This document shows positions 25,822 through 34,584 of a stretch of DNA of 56,742 nucleotides, piece after piece (within the stretch, counting starts at the first letter, position 1; every line of letters starts with the position of its first letter). Where the stretch lies: positions 1 through 56,742 of the forward strand of contig JBEKZL010000007.1 of the NCBI GenBank assembly GCA_049509915.1. Direction: 5' to 3'. The notes beneath the pieces were generated by a model. That model searched no databases and was not told the origin of the DNA. It worked only from the letters and a program-made list of their open reading frames with translations. Source of the stretch: JBEKYD01 sp049509915 (lineage in GTDB: Bacteria; Acidobacteriota; Terriglobia; Bryobacterales; Bryobacteraceae). A program made the translations under genes and the position numbers.

Positions 25822-26202
25822 ATGAAGATTACACCAGTTCTTATCGTGGAAGAGATTGAGAAATCGCTTCCTTTCTGGATCGACCGGATGGGCTTCGTGA
25901 AGACCGTAGACGTGCCGGAAGGCGATCGTCTCGGTTTCGCGATCCTGGTCCGGGACGGCGCCGAGCTGATGCTGCAAACGGTCGAAAGCGTGCGTAAGGA
26001 CGCCCCGCAGTTTGTCCCGAACGCCGGACCGAGCAACGTCGGCCTTTTTTGCGTAGTCGAGGATTTCGCCGATGTGCTGACGCGTCTCAATGGCTACCCG
26101 GTCGCCTTGCCGGAACGAACCACGTTCTACGGCATGCGCGAAATCGGCGTCTTCGAACCCGGCGGACACACCGTGGTATTCGCCGCCCGCGCTTCGTCGT
26201 GA
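25822..26202 (+). CDS. Glyoxalase/bleomycin-resistance-type (VOC) protein
   Basis: The 126-residue protein shows the VOC pattern: ITPVLIVEEIEKSLPFWIDRMGF (first strand-helix), then GFAILVRDGAELMLQT, and a final GMREIGVFEPGGHTVVFAA with the metal-ligand Glu in EIGVFEPGGH. VOC enzymes use a metal to open, isomerise or modify small substrates, or bind drugs. The substrate cannot be told. The 9-bp spacing to the AraC regulator makes an operon. Confidence 0.85.
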   Translation: MKITPVLIVEEIEKSLPFWIDRMGFVKTVDVPEGDRLGFAILVRDGAELMLQTVESVRKDAPQFVPNAGPSNVGLFCVVEDFADVLTRLNGYPVALPERTTFYGMREIGVFEPGGHTVVFAARASS

Positions 26203-26245
26203 CCGGCCGGCCGGCACCGCACCGCGCCAACGCCGGGAACCCGCT

Positions 26246-28132
26246 TCAAGCCGAGACCTCGGTCGACTTTGCGTACCACGCCTTCAAGGTGGACTCGAGC
26301 GCGGCGGACGCTTCGACGAACTCGCTGCCCTTTTCCATGGCTCGGGTTGCCTCCTCTTTCCTGCCGGCAAGCGCGGCCGACAGGATATTGGCGGCGGCAT
26401 GGTGGAAGCGGCGATGCAGGTCCAGAGTCTTTTGGTACTCGGCGGACTGCTTCACCGCTCGGGTATGGTTCGCTCCCTGGATCCATTTGCCGAACGCGCA
26501 CTGATCGTCGCGCTGGACGGTGGCCACGGCGAAGGTGCTGGACCGTTTATCAATAGCTTCGCGCAGCCGTTGCTTCCAGGCGGCATGAGCGGCCAGAGCA
26601 TTCTGAATTTGTTCCGCCGTGTTGGTGTCGCCGTCGCCGGTCACCATGGTACGCAGGCGCAGAACCACCAACTGAATCGCGCGGGCATGGCTCGATAGCG
26701 CGCCGGAGGAGGCGGCGCCGCTTTCGGCCTGCGCGGCCGCGGATTGGGTGACCTGGTCGATCTGGGCAATGGCCTGGGCAATTTGGGCGATCCCGGTGGT
26801 TTGCTCCCGGCTGCCCAAATGCACTTCCTCCACCAGGGTTCGCACCTTGGCCGAATCCTCGCCGATGCTCCGGACAGCCGCCGCTACGTGGTCCACCTTC
26901 GCCTTTCCGCTCTTGGACTTCGCGGCCGATGCCTCGATCAGCGACGTGGTATCCCAGGCCGCTTGGGAGCAGCGTTGAGCGAGGCGGCGGACCTCGTCGG
27001 CCACAACCGCAAAGCCGGCGCCCGCTTCGCCGGCCCGCGCGGCCTCCACCGCCGCATTCAGGGCGAGCAGATTCGTCTGGAAAGCGATCTCTTCGATGAT
27101 CTTGATGATTTTGGATATCTTGCCGCTCTGCACGCCGATCTCTTCCATGGCCAGCACCAACTCGCCCAGCGACCGGCTGGTCTCGAGGAACCTGTGCTGC
27201 GACTGCGTCACCAAGTCCGCGGCCTCACGCAGGCTTTCGCTGTTTTTGCGTGTCATGGCATCGATTTCCGCGCCGGAGGCGGAAGTCTCCTCAAGCGATG
27301 CAGCCTGCTGGCATGCGCCCTGCGCCAGCGATTGGCTGGAGGAACTGACCTGGCCGGCGGCGGCGGCGATCTGCACCATGCCTTCGCTCATCTCCACAAC
27401 CGCCTGGCGGAGCGTGGCGGTGATCCGGTAGCCGACCCAGAGCACCGCGCCCGCCGCCAACAGGTTCAGACCGATAAGAAGGAATGCGCTCCCGCGGCTC
27501 CAGGCAACGTCGGCCCGCGCCTGCCGATTGGAACCGGCCAAAGCTTCCTGTTCCCGCTGGGCCACAAGCTGGGTCGATTTCCCCATCTCTTCTAAGACCG
27601 GCCACATCTTATCGCGCAAAACCGTATGCGCTTCCTCGAAGCGATTCGCGCTGGCCAACGCCAGATACTCCTTATCGTGCACGATCCATTGGGACGTCCC
27701 TTCGTCGATCGCGGCGAGCGCCTTCCCGGTCGTTTCGTCGGAAGCCATGCGGCGCAACTCGCCAGCGAGTTGCCTGACGGTTTCTCCGGCCGCTTCGTAC
27801 TTTTGCGTGCTATTCGCGACGGCCGACGGCGAATGGCAAGCCGAACACTCCGTGGCGGCGGTCCGCGCCCGGCCCGGCGCGCCCGAACGGCGCTCCATTT
27901 CCAGAATGGCGTAGCTTATTTGTTCGCGCAGGGACTCGTGTCGCAGCTCTTGGATAGCCGCTTCGGCCGCACCGATCAGGGCCAGCTTTTTCGCCGTGCC
28001 GTTCACGGCCGTATCCATCGAGTTGCCCAGTATGGCGATGGCTCGCAGAGAGCTGAAGCCAAGCACCAGCACAGACAACACCATCGCCGCCAGACCGATC
28101 GCCAACTTGCCGCGGACTGTGAGTCGATTCAT
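26246..28132 (-). CDS. Chemoreceptor with periplasmic c-type heme motif and C-terminal CZB zinc domain
   Basis: This receptor has 628 residues. TM1 (about 7-33) and TM2 (about 213-236) flank a helical periplasmic domain that carries CSACH at 96-100. This is the covalent c-type heme motif CxxCH, at bases 27833-27847. After HAMP-like residues the signalling tip IIEEIAFQTNLLALNAAVEA with ARAG follows. The last 100 residues form a CZB (chemoreceptor zinc-binding) domain: HAAWK, then DQCAFGKWIQG, then LHRRFHHAA, supplying the His/Cys/His/His ligands. Heme attachment and zinc binding are inference from the motifs. The receptor is far from the che operon and stands alone, divergent from an efflux pair. 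Confidence 0.9.
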   Translation of the reverse strand: MNRLTVRGKLAIGLAAMVLSVLVLGFSSLRAIAILGNSMDTAVNGTAKKLALIGAAEAAIQELRHESLREQISYAILEMERRSGAPGRARTAATECSACHSPSAVANSTQKYEAAGETVRQLAGELRRMASDETTGKALAAIDEGTSQWIVHDKEYLALASANRFEEAHTVLRDKMWPVLEEMGKSTQLVAQREQEALAGSNRQARADVAWSRGSAFLLIGLNLLAAGAVLWVGYRITATLRQAVVEMSEGMVQIAAAAGQVSSSSQSLAQGACQQAASLEETSASGAEIDAMTRKNSESLREAADLVTQSQHRFLETSRSLGELVLAMEEIGVQSGKISKIIKIIEEIAFQTNLLALNAAVEAARAGEAGAGFAVVADEVRRLAQRCSQAAWDTTSLIEASAAKSKSGKAKVDHVAAAVRSIGEDSAKVRTLVEEVHLGSREQTTGIAQIAQAIAQIDQVTQSAAAQAESGAASSGALSSHARAIQLVVLRLRTMVTGDGDTNTAEQIQNALAAHAAWKQRLREAIDKRSSTFAVATVQRDDQCAFGKWIQGANHTRAVKQSAEYQKTLDLHRRFHHAAANILSAALAGRKEEATRAMEKGSEFVEASAALESTLKAWYAKSTEVSA

Positions 28133-28203
28133 CAGGTTCCTTCGTGTCTGCCCGGATGCCGCTGCTGGAGGCCTGCGAGGACCTTGCGGCCAACATAGTT
28201 CTT

Positions 28204-28313
28204 ATCGGCAGGAAAGAGGCGCAGGATTAGACCAGCAGGCGGGCCCAAACCCCTTTGCGGGACCCAATCTGGAACGCCAGTTCATTTTCGATGGGCTTAT
28301 CGGGTTTGCCGAT
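28204..28313 (-). promoter_or_regulatory. Candidate structured leader (three-way junction, c-di-GMP-I-like words) of the heme chemoreceptor
   Basis: On the - strand, about 70 nt before the receptor ATG, three helices nest. P1 is ATCGGCA/TGCCGAT, P2 is ACCCGAT/ATTGGGT (one G-U) and P3 is AAAGGGG/CCTCTTT (one G-U). The words GGCAAACC, GAAA, GGG and CGCAAAG occur in the order seen in c-di-GMP-I riboswitches. The P2 arm is far longer than usual and the tetraloop position and 3' contact region differ. No covariance check was possible, so this is a candidate only. Confidence 0.35.
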
Positions 28314-28332
28314 GTTTGAAACCGGGCAAACC
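28303..28332. repeat. 8-bp inverted repeat GGTTTGCC/GGCAAACC
   Basis: A perfect inverted repeat with a 14-nt loop lies between the divergent heme chemoreceptor and efflux genes. It overlaps the 5' end of the candidate leader. It could be an operator or an RNA hairpin; nothing more can be said from sequence. Confidence 0.4.
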
Positions 28333-28386
28333 GATCCAGGCCCGATCCGTCTGTTACACTTTGGTGGGGTGAGTCACGTTTCGTGT

Positions 28387-29586
28387 ATGAGGGCAACGTC
28401 CGCGCTGTTGGTCGTCATTATATTGGCCGGAGTTAGTTGCCGGCAGCAACAGGCTCCGGCGATGTTCGGGCCGCCGGTGGTTCCGGTGTCGATAGCGCCG
28501 GTGACGCAGGAATCGGTGCCGACCGATCTGCAGGTCGTCGGCACGGTGGAAGCTTCGGCCATCGTGCAGATCAAATCGCAGATCGCCGGCGAGCTGACCA
28601 AGGTCTATTTCACCGAAGGGACCACCGTCAAACAAGGCGATCCGTTGTTCGACATCGACGAGCGTCCTTACCAGGACGCGTTGCGGCAGGCGGAAGCCGC
28701 CGTGGAGCGCGATCGGGCGCAAATTTCGCAGGCCCAGGCGATGCTCGACCGCGACCGCGCGCAGGCCAGTTTTGCGGAAAGCGACGCCGCCCGCCAGGCG
28801 GAATTGAACAAGGCCGGGCTAACCCCGCACTCGACATTCGACCAGGCGCAGGCCACCGCCACTCAATCGCGCGCTTCCAATCGCGCCGATGAAGCCTCCA
28901 TCGAAACCTCTAAAGCCGCGCTCGCGTCCGATCAGGCCGCCGTCGAAACCGCCAAATTGAACCTGAGTTTCTGCCGGATTAGCGCGCCGCTGGCGGGACG
29001 CACCGGCAATCTCCTGGTCCATCCCGGCAACCTGGTCAAGGTCAACGATGTGGCGCTGGTGGTGATCCACCGGATCGCGCCGATCTTCGTGGATTTCAGC
29101 GTGCCGGAAGAGCACCTGAACGCCATCCGCAGGCTGAATTCGAGCCACCCGCTGCCGGTGAAGGTGCAACAGCGGGATGGCCCGCCCGGGACGGCGAGCG
29201 GCTATCTTTCGGTGATCGACAATACGGTGGATTCCACCACCGGAGGGATCCACCTGAAAGCCACCTTCGCCAACGCCGATGGTCTCCTCTGGCCGGGGCA
29301 ATTCGTGAACGTCACGCTTACGCTCGATACCCGGCGCGCCGCCGCCCTGGTACCCTCCGAGGCGGTGCAGTCCGGGCAGACGGGGTCGTTTGTCTACGCC
29401 GTGAAGAACGACAAGACGGTGGAGATCCGCCCGGTGGTGACGGGCCGTGCGTTCGAAAACAAAATCGTGATCGAAAAGGGCGTGGGGCCGGGCGATACGG
29501 TGGTGACCGACGGGCAAATGCGCTTGTACCCGGGCGCCAAGATTATCGCCGTCGGCGCCCCCAAGCCGGTCACGCAGGCGCAATGA
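28387..29586 (+). CDS. RND efflux periplasmic adaptor (MFP)
   Basis: The 399-residue adaptor links an inner-membrane RND pump to an outer-membrane channel. It has a hydrophobic N-terminus (MRATSALLVVIILAGVSC) with a weak lipobox. The lipoyl/hairpin region (VVGTVEASAIVQIKSQIAGEL, EGTTVKQGDPLFDIDERPYQ) leads into a coiled coil. Then come NLSFCRISAPLAGRTG, the beta barrel with KVNDVALVVIHRIAPIFVDFSVPE, and a membrane-proximal domain. ATG 28387 is preferred over GTG/ATG starts further upstream because it begins the signal sequence. The pump gene follows 22 bp later. No TolC-like channel is nearby. Confidence 0.93.
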   Translation: MRATSALLVVIILAGVSCRQQQAPAMFGPPVVPVSIAPVTQESVPTDLQVVGTVEASAIVQIKSQIAGELTKVYFTEGTTVKQGDPLFDIDERPYQDALRQAEAAVERDRAQISQAQAMLDRDRAQASFAESDAARQAELNKAGLTPHSTFDQAQATATQSRASNRADEASIETSKAALASDQAAVETAKLNLSFCRISAPLAGRTGNLLVHPGNLVKVNDVALVVIHRIAPIFVDFSVPEEHLNAIRRLNSSHPLPVKVQQRDGPPGTASGYLSVIDNTVDSTTGGIHLKATFANADGLLWPGQFVNVTLTLDTRRAAALVPSEAVQSGQTGSFVYAVKNDKTVEIRPVVTGRAFENKIVIEKGVGPGDTVVTDGQMRLYPGAKIIAVGAPKPVTQAQ

Positions 29587-29608
29587 CGGCCATCGGGATG
29601 GTGCCACG

Positions 29609-32600
29609 GTGAACCTCTCGCGCATTTTTATCCAGCGCCCGGTAATGACGGCGCTCCTCTCGATGGCCATCCTGCTGTTCGGCGCGGTGGCCTTTCGCGC
29701 CCTGCCGGTGGCAGCCCTGCCCAGTGTCGACTACCCCACCATACAGGTCACCGCCGTGCTGCCCGGTGCCAGTCCGGAAACCATGGCTTCTTCGGTGGCC
29801 ACGCCGCTGGAACGCCAGTTCTCCACCATCTCCGGCATTCAGTCCATGAATTCGGTGAACTCGCTCGGCAGCAGCCTGATCACCGTGCAGTTCGACTTGA
29901 GCCGCAACATCGATGCCGCGGCGCAGGACATTCAGGCCGCCATCAGCGCCGCCGGCGGCAACCTGCCGCCTTCCATGCCGCGGCCGCCGACGTATCAAAA
30001 GGCCAACCCCGCCGAACAGCCGGTGCTGTACCTGGCGCTCGATTCCGACGCCCTGCCGCTCTACAGCGTCACCGATATCGCCAACAACGTGCTGGCCAAC
30101 CGCATCTCGATGGCGGGCGGCGTTTCGCGCGTCCTGGTTTATGGCGAGCAAAAATACGCCGTGCGGGTGCAGGTGGATCCCGACCGCCTGGCCGCGCACA
30201 ACATCGGCCTCGACGAAGTAGGGAACGCGATTGCCGCCACCAATTCCAACCTGCCCACCGGACGCCTCGACGGCGCGCACCAGGCCTTTACCATCGAATC
30301 CAACGGCTCGCTGTTCAACGCGGCCGCTTTCCGCCCCGTGGTGGTGGCGTGGCGCAACGGCGCGCCCGTGCGGCTGGAGGAGCTGGGTAACGTAGTCGAC
30401 AGCGTGGAGAACAACAAACTGATCGCCTGGTTCAACGACGTCCGCGGCGTGATGCTGGCGGTGGAGCGGCAGCCCGGCACCAATACCGTCGACGTGGTGG
30501 ACAACATCAAGCGCATGATGAGCGACTTCCGGCGCGAGATCCCAGCCTCGGTCCGGCTTTCGGTGGCCTTCGACGCCTCGGAATCCATCCGCAATTCGAT
30601 TCATGACGTCGAGTTCACCCTGGTGCTCACCATCTGCGTGGTGGTGATGGTCATCTTCCTGTTCCTGCGCAATCTTTCGGCCACTCTGATCCCCGGCTGC
30701 GCGGTGCCGTTTTCCATCGTGGGCACTTTCGCCGTCATGTACCTGCTCGGCTATAGCCTGAATAACCTGTCGCTGATGGCCCTGACGCTCTCGGTGGGCT
30801 TCGTGGTAGACGACGCCATCGTGATGCTGGAAAACATCGTCCGCCACATGGAAATGGGAGAGTCGCGAATGGAAGCCGCCTTTGCCGCTTCGCGCGAAAT
30901 CGGCTTCACCATCCTTTCCATGACGTTCTCGCTGGTCGCGGTCTTCATTCCGGTGCTGTTCATGGCCGGAATCGTGGGCCGGCTGCTGCACGAATTTTCG
31001 GTGACCATCGTAGTGGCGATCCTGATTTCCGGCTTCGTGTCGCTCACCCTCACTCCCATGCTGGGCAGCCGTTTCCTGAGGCCCTCCCGGGTGGCGCATC
31101 ACGGTGTCGCGTACCGCGCGCTCGAAGGCGGATTCAATCGCCTCACGCATTGGTACGAGCGCACCCTGGCGGTGGCGCTGCGTTTTCGCCTCACCACGCT
31201 GGGGGTCGCGGTTGCCATGCTCGTCGGCACCGTTTACTTGTTCGAGATCATGCCCAAGGGTTTCATCCCCAGCCAGGACCAGGGCTTCCTGTTTGCCGTG
31301 ATCCTGGGGCCGCAGGACGCCTCGTTCGAATACATGGCCGACCACGCCCACGCGGTCGCCGACATCGCGCGCGCCAATCCCAATCTGGAGGACGTGGGCG
31401 CGTTCGTCATGGGCGGCAACCAGGCGTTCTTTTTTGCCAAAACCAAGCCGCGCGACCAGCGGAAATTGTCGGTGGACGAAATCATCACCCAGCTCCGCCC
31501 CGCCACCATGGCCGTCCCCGGCGTGTTCACGTTTCTGCAGAATCCCCCGCCTATCACCGTGAGCGGGCAGGAGGGGCAGAGCGTCTACCAGCTCACCATG
31601 CAGAGCACCAACCTCGACGAGCTGTACGCCTGGGCGCCCCGCCTCACCGCCGCCATGCAGAAGATTCCGGGCATGGTGGACGTCAACAGCGACATGCAGA
31701 TCGCGAGCCCGCAGGTGATGGTCGACATCGATCGCGACCGCGCCGTCGCCCTCGGCGTCACCCCGGCCGTGGTCCAGACTGCCCTGTTCAGCGCTTTCAG
31801 CGACCGCGAAGTTTCCGTCATCTATGCCCCCGCCGACGAATACCAGGTCATCCTCGAACTGGACCCGCGCTATCAGCGCTCTCCCCAGGCGCTTTCGAAA
31901 CTCTACGTCCGCTCCTCCGCCGGCTCGCTGGTGCCGCTCGATGCCGTCACCCGTATTTCCCGCCGCACCGGCCCGCTCGATATCAACCACTTCGGCCAAT
32001 TGCCGGCCGTGACCATCTCCTTCAACCTGTTGCCCGGCATGTCGCTCGGCCAGGCCGCCACGGCGGTGGATGGCGCGGTGAGCAATCTGGGCATGCCGGC
32101 CACCATCAGCACCGCGTTTCAAGGCACGGTGAAAGAGTTCCAGGAATCTTTCCGCAACCTCACTCTGCTGCTCATCGTGGCCATCCTGGTGATTTACATC
32201 GTGCTCGGAATGCTGTATGAGAGCTTCATTCACCCCGTCACGATTCTGTCCGGCTTGCCCTCGGCGGTCTTCGGCGCGCTGCTCACGCTGAAGCTGTTTC
32301 ATCGCGAACTCGACCTGTACGCCTTCGTGGGCATTGTGATGCTGTTCGGCGTGGTGAAAAAGAACGCCATCATGATGATCGATTTCGCCATCGACGCCCG
32401 CCACGGCGGGGCCGACCCGCGCGCGGCCATCTGGCAGGGCTGCCTGCTACGTTTCCGCCCGATCATGATGACCACCGTAGCCGCCCTGTTCGGCACCCTG
32501 CCCATCGCCCTCGGCTACGGCGAAGGCGCCGACGCGCGCCAGCCCCTCGGCTTGGCCGTGGTGGGCGGCCTGGTGGTGAGCCAGTTCCTGACCCTCTACA

Positions 32601-32686
32601 TTACCCCGGTAATTTATCTCTACCTGGAACGTTTCCAGGAGTGGCTGAAAGGCGCGCCAGTGCCGGAGCGGGTGACCGCCGATTGA
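29609..32686 (+). CDS. RND multidrug efflux transporter (HAE1 family)
   Basis: This 1025-residue inner-membrane proton-drug antiporter has the canonical N-terminus (MNLSRIFIQRPVMTALLSMA..LPVAALPSVDYPTIQVTA), two large periplasmic loops and twelve transmembrane helices. The proton-relay pair Asp-Asp is in LSVGFVVDDAIVMLENIVRH. The later HPVTILSGLPSAVFGAL and GVVKKNAIMMIDFA are also typical, resembling the MdtB/MdtC branch. The start is GTG 29609. It forms an operon with the adaptor. Substrates are unknown. The long open frame on the opposite strand is a codon-bias shadow. Confidence 0.95.
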   Translation: MNLSRIFIQRPVMTALLSMAILLFGAVAFRALPVAALPSVDYPTIQVTAVLPGASPETMASSVATPLERQFSTISGIQSMNSVNSLGSSLITVQFDLSRNIDAAAQDIQAAISAAGGNLPPSMPRPPTYQKANPAEQPVLYLALDSDALPLYSVTDIANNVLANRISMAGGVSRVLVYGEQKYAVRVQVDPDRLAAHNIGLDEVGNAIAATNSNLPTGRLDGAHQAFTIESNGSLFNAAAFRPVVVAWRNGAPVRLEELGNVVDSVENNKLIAWFNDVRGVMLAVERQPGTNTVDVVDNIKRMMSDFRREIPASVRLSVAFDASESIRNSIHDVEFTLVLTICVVVMVIFLFLRNLSATLIPGCAVPFSIVGTFAVMYLLGYSLNNLSLMALTLSVGFVVDDAIVMLENIVRHMEMGESRMEAAFAASREIGFTILSMTFSLVAVFIPVLFMAGIVGRLLHEFSVTIVVAILISGFVSLTLTPMLGSRFLRPSRVAHHGVAYRALEGGFNRLTHWYERTLAVALRFRLTTLGVAVAMLVGTVYLFEIMPKGFIPSQDQGFLFAVILGPQDASFEYMADHAHAVADIARANPNLEDVGAFVMGGNQAFFFAKTKPRDQRKLSVDEIITQLRPATMAVPGVFTFLQNPPPITVSGQEGQSVYQLTMQSTNLDELYAWAPRLTAAMQKIPGMVDVNSDMQIASPQVMVDIDRDRAVALGVTPAVVQTALFSAFSDREVSVIYAPADEYQVILELDPRYQRSPQALSKLYVRSSAGSLVPLDAVTRISRRTGPLDINHFGQLPAVTISFNLLPGMSLGQAATAVDGAVSNLGMPATISTAFQGTVKEFQESFRNLTLLLIVAILVIYIVLGMLYESFIHPVTILSGLPSAVFGALLTLKLFHRELDLYAFVGIVMLFGVVKKNAIMMIDFAIDARHGGADPRAAIWQGCLLRFRPIMMTTVAALFGTLPIALGYGEGADARQPLGLAVVGGLVVSQFLTLYITPVIYLYLERFQEWLKGAPVPERVTAD

Positions 32687-32927
32687 TCCAGTGTGGCCTC
32701 CAATAAGGACCACTCCCCGGCGCTTGTCTCGCCTCGTCATGCTCCCCCGCCACCGGCCGGCGAGTTTGGTTGCGGACTCTGCCGCTCTGTGGGGCAGCGG
32801 CGGTAACAGCCTGACGGACTATGGTTTCCGATAGCCCGTTTTTCGTGCCGCCAGCATCTTTTTTTCCCGCGCTTTTCTTCCTGGAAGGAATCTGGTGTCG
32901 CCGAGCGCTTACGGCTAGACTATTTTT

Positions 32928-33476
32928 ATGATCCAGCATACGAAGGACGCGAGACGCCGTTTTCACGCTCACGTACAGACGCGCGCAGCTTGCCTCAACG
33001 GGACTCCACTGGCGGCCTTCTGGCAGAGGTTGCTCGGATACTGGGTCGACCTGCTGCTCGCTGTGATCATATGGGGTCCTGTTGAATACTCGTGGCGGCG
33101 CTTTCTGCTTCATGAGACGGACATCCATGCCGTCTGGGACTTTCATGAACCCGGAAACATTGTTGTGATGGTGCTGTATTTCGGATTGGCCAATTATTTT
33201 GGCAACGGTCGAACGCCAGGCAAGTGGGTTGCGCGCACAAGAGCTATGTCGCTTACGGGCGAACGCATGGGGCTGTGGCAATCCATCGAGCGCGGGCTGG
33301 GGTATGGAGCCGCGGTGCTGGAGCTAGGTCTGGGGTTCTTGCAGTTCTTCTGGGACCGTAATCGCATGTGTGCACAGGATCGGCTCGCCGAGACGATTGT
33401 GATCGACGTTAGAAAGCCGAAGGTTGACGCCGTCACCGAACGGGCGCAGCCTGAATCGGACATGGCGATCACGTGA
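32928..33476 (+). CDS. RDD-family membrane protein
   Basis: The 182-residue product has the RDD pattern: AAFWQRLLGYWVDLLLAVIIW at the start of helix 1. A second helix is at GNIVVMVLYFGLANYF, then the conserved GRTPGKWVARTRAMSLTGER and a third helix at LGYGAAVLELGLGFLQFFW. RDD proteins are often small transporters or membrane accessory proteins; the role here is unknown. TAGACT lies 7 bp upstream of the ATG as a possible -10 box, which would imply a very short leader. The 241-bp upstream interval contains no other gene. Confidence 0.78.
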   Translation: MIQHTKDARRRFHAHVQTRAACLNGTPLAAFWQRLLGYWVDLLLAVIIWGPVEYSWRRFLLHETDIHAVWDFHEPGNIVVMVLYFGLANYFGNGRTPGKWVARTRAMSLTGERMGLWQSIERGLGYGAAVLELGLGFLQFFWDRNRMCAQDRLAETIVIDVRKPKVDAVTERAQPESDMAIT

Positions 33477-33535
33477 GCGGAATGGGACCGCTTTCCAGAG
33501 GTTAGGAACGCTAGGTGGGCTTATCGCAAACTCGT

Positions 33536-33592
33536 GGCAGCGGCATGAAATACAAACATTGCTGCCCCGGCAAGTCCGCAGCCGCCGCCTGA
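33536..33592 (+). pseudogene. Remnant of a SEC-C motif C-terminus
   Basis: In one frame the bases read GSGMKYKHCCPGKSAAAA and stop at 33592. This matches the last residues of the intact SEC-C/HTH protein at 42119-42724 (CPCGSGQKHKHCCLGK plus an Ala-rich tail). The CxC that should precede GSG is destroyed and no upstream coding frame remains. It shows that this gene family has been present in at least two places. Confidence 0.6.
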
Positions 33593-33611
33593 CCGCCGTG
33601 GAGCGGAAATC

Positions 33612-34565
33612 TTATGCTTCCAGCAGCACCTTGAGCGTGCCGGGCGCGGCGGCTTGCGCGAGTGCCTGCGGCGCTTCGGACAACGGGAAACGGGCCTGGA
33701 TCATGGTTTCGACGGGAATGATGCGGTGCTCGAGCAGCGGCAGGGAAGCCTCGAAGCGGCCGCAGCGCGAGCCGACGAGCGTGATTTCGTTGACGATCAG
33801 CGGCGCCGTATCCACTCCCACGGTGCCGTGTACGGTGGATTTCAGCACCAGCGTGCCGCGCGGGCGCACCAGCTGGGCGGCGGCGCGAAGACCTTCGGCG
33901 GAGCCGGTGGCATCGACCACGAAATCGAAGACGGCCGTGGGCAGGTTGCCGGTAGTGACAACCGTATGGACACCCCGGGCGGCGGCGATGGCGAGCTTAT
34001 CGGGGTGATGGCCAAACTGGTGGACAGGGTAGCCGTAAGCGTCCAGCGTCAATGCAACGAGCAGGCCTAACTTGCCGTCGCCCAACACGGCGACGCGTTC
34101 GCCCCAGGGGATGGTCACCTGGTCGAGAATCTCGCAGGCGGCGGCCAGCGGTTCGGCGAAGACGGCGCGCTCGTTCGCCAGCTCGTCCGGCAGCACGTGG
34201 AGGTTCGATTCCGGGAGGGTAAAGTATTCGGCGAATGCGCCGGGATGATTGACGATGCCGAGGACGGCGCGCGTTGGGCAGTGGCGGCCGAGCCCCCGGC
34301 GGCAGGAATCGCAACCGCCGCAGGCGAGGTTGATTTCCCCCACCACCCGCTTCCCCACCAGGGACCGGTCGTCGGTTTCCACCACTTCGGCCACGAACTC
34401 ATGGCCCGGCGTGCCGGCAAAGCCGTAATATCCGCGCTGGAGCTCCAGATCGGTATTGCAGATGCCGGCGACGATAAGTCGAAGCAGCGCGTATCCGGGT
34501 GGACGATGGGGCGGATCGATCTGGCGCATCTCGACGTTTCCGTTTTCCAGGTGAACAGCCAGCAT
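33612..34565 (-). CDS. Zinc-dependent alcohol dehydrogenase family protein
   Basis: This 317-residue medium-chain dehydrogenase has the catalytic zinc ligand Cys in GICNTDLE and GHEFVAEV. The structural zinc cluster is CGGCDSCRRGLGRHC, and the nucleotide-binding turn is AVLGDGKLGLL. Substrate is unknown; the close match of the zinc sites argues for an active alcohol or sorbitol-type dehydrogenase. ATG 34565 (MLAVHLENGN) is preferred because it begins the first beta strand; an upstream ATG at 34610 would overlap thrC. It is divergent from thrC with only 19 bp between starts. Confidence 0.9.
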   Translation of the reverse strand: MLAVHLENGNVEMRQIDPPHRPPGYALLRLIVAGICNTDLELQRGYYGFAGTPGHEFVAEVVETDDRSLVGKRVVGEINLACGGCDSCRRGLGRHCPTRAVLGIVNHPGAFAEYFTLPESNLHVLPDELANERAVFAEPLAAACEILDQVTIPWGERVAVLGDGKLGLLVALTLDAYGYPVHQFGHHPDKLAIAAARGVHTVVTTGNLPTAVFDFVVDATGSAEGLRAAAQLVRPRGTLVLKSTVHGTVGVDTAPLIVNEITLVGSRCGRFEASLPLLEHRIIPVETMIQARFPLSEAPQALAQAAAPGTLKVLLEA

Positions 34566-34584
34566 GCACTTATAATAAGGCTTC

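Noticed and set aside
29570..32404. 944-residue open frame on the - strand
   Set aside because: It is the exact antisense of the RND pump gene and is His/Gly/Asp-rich without family signals; a codon-bias shadow in GC-rich DNA.
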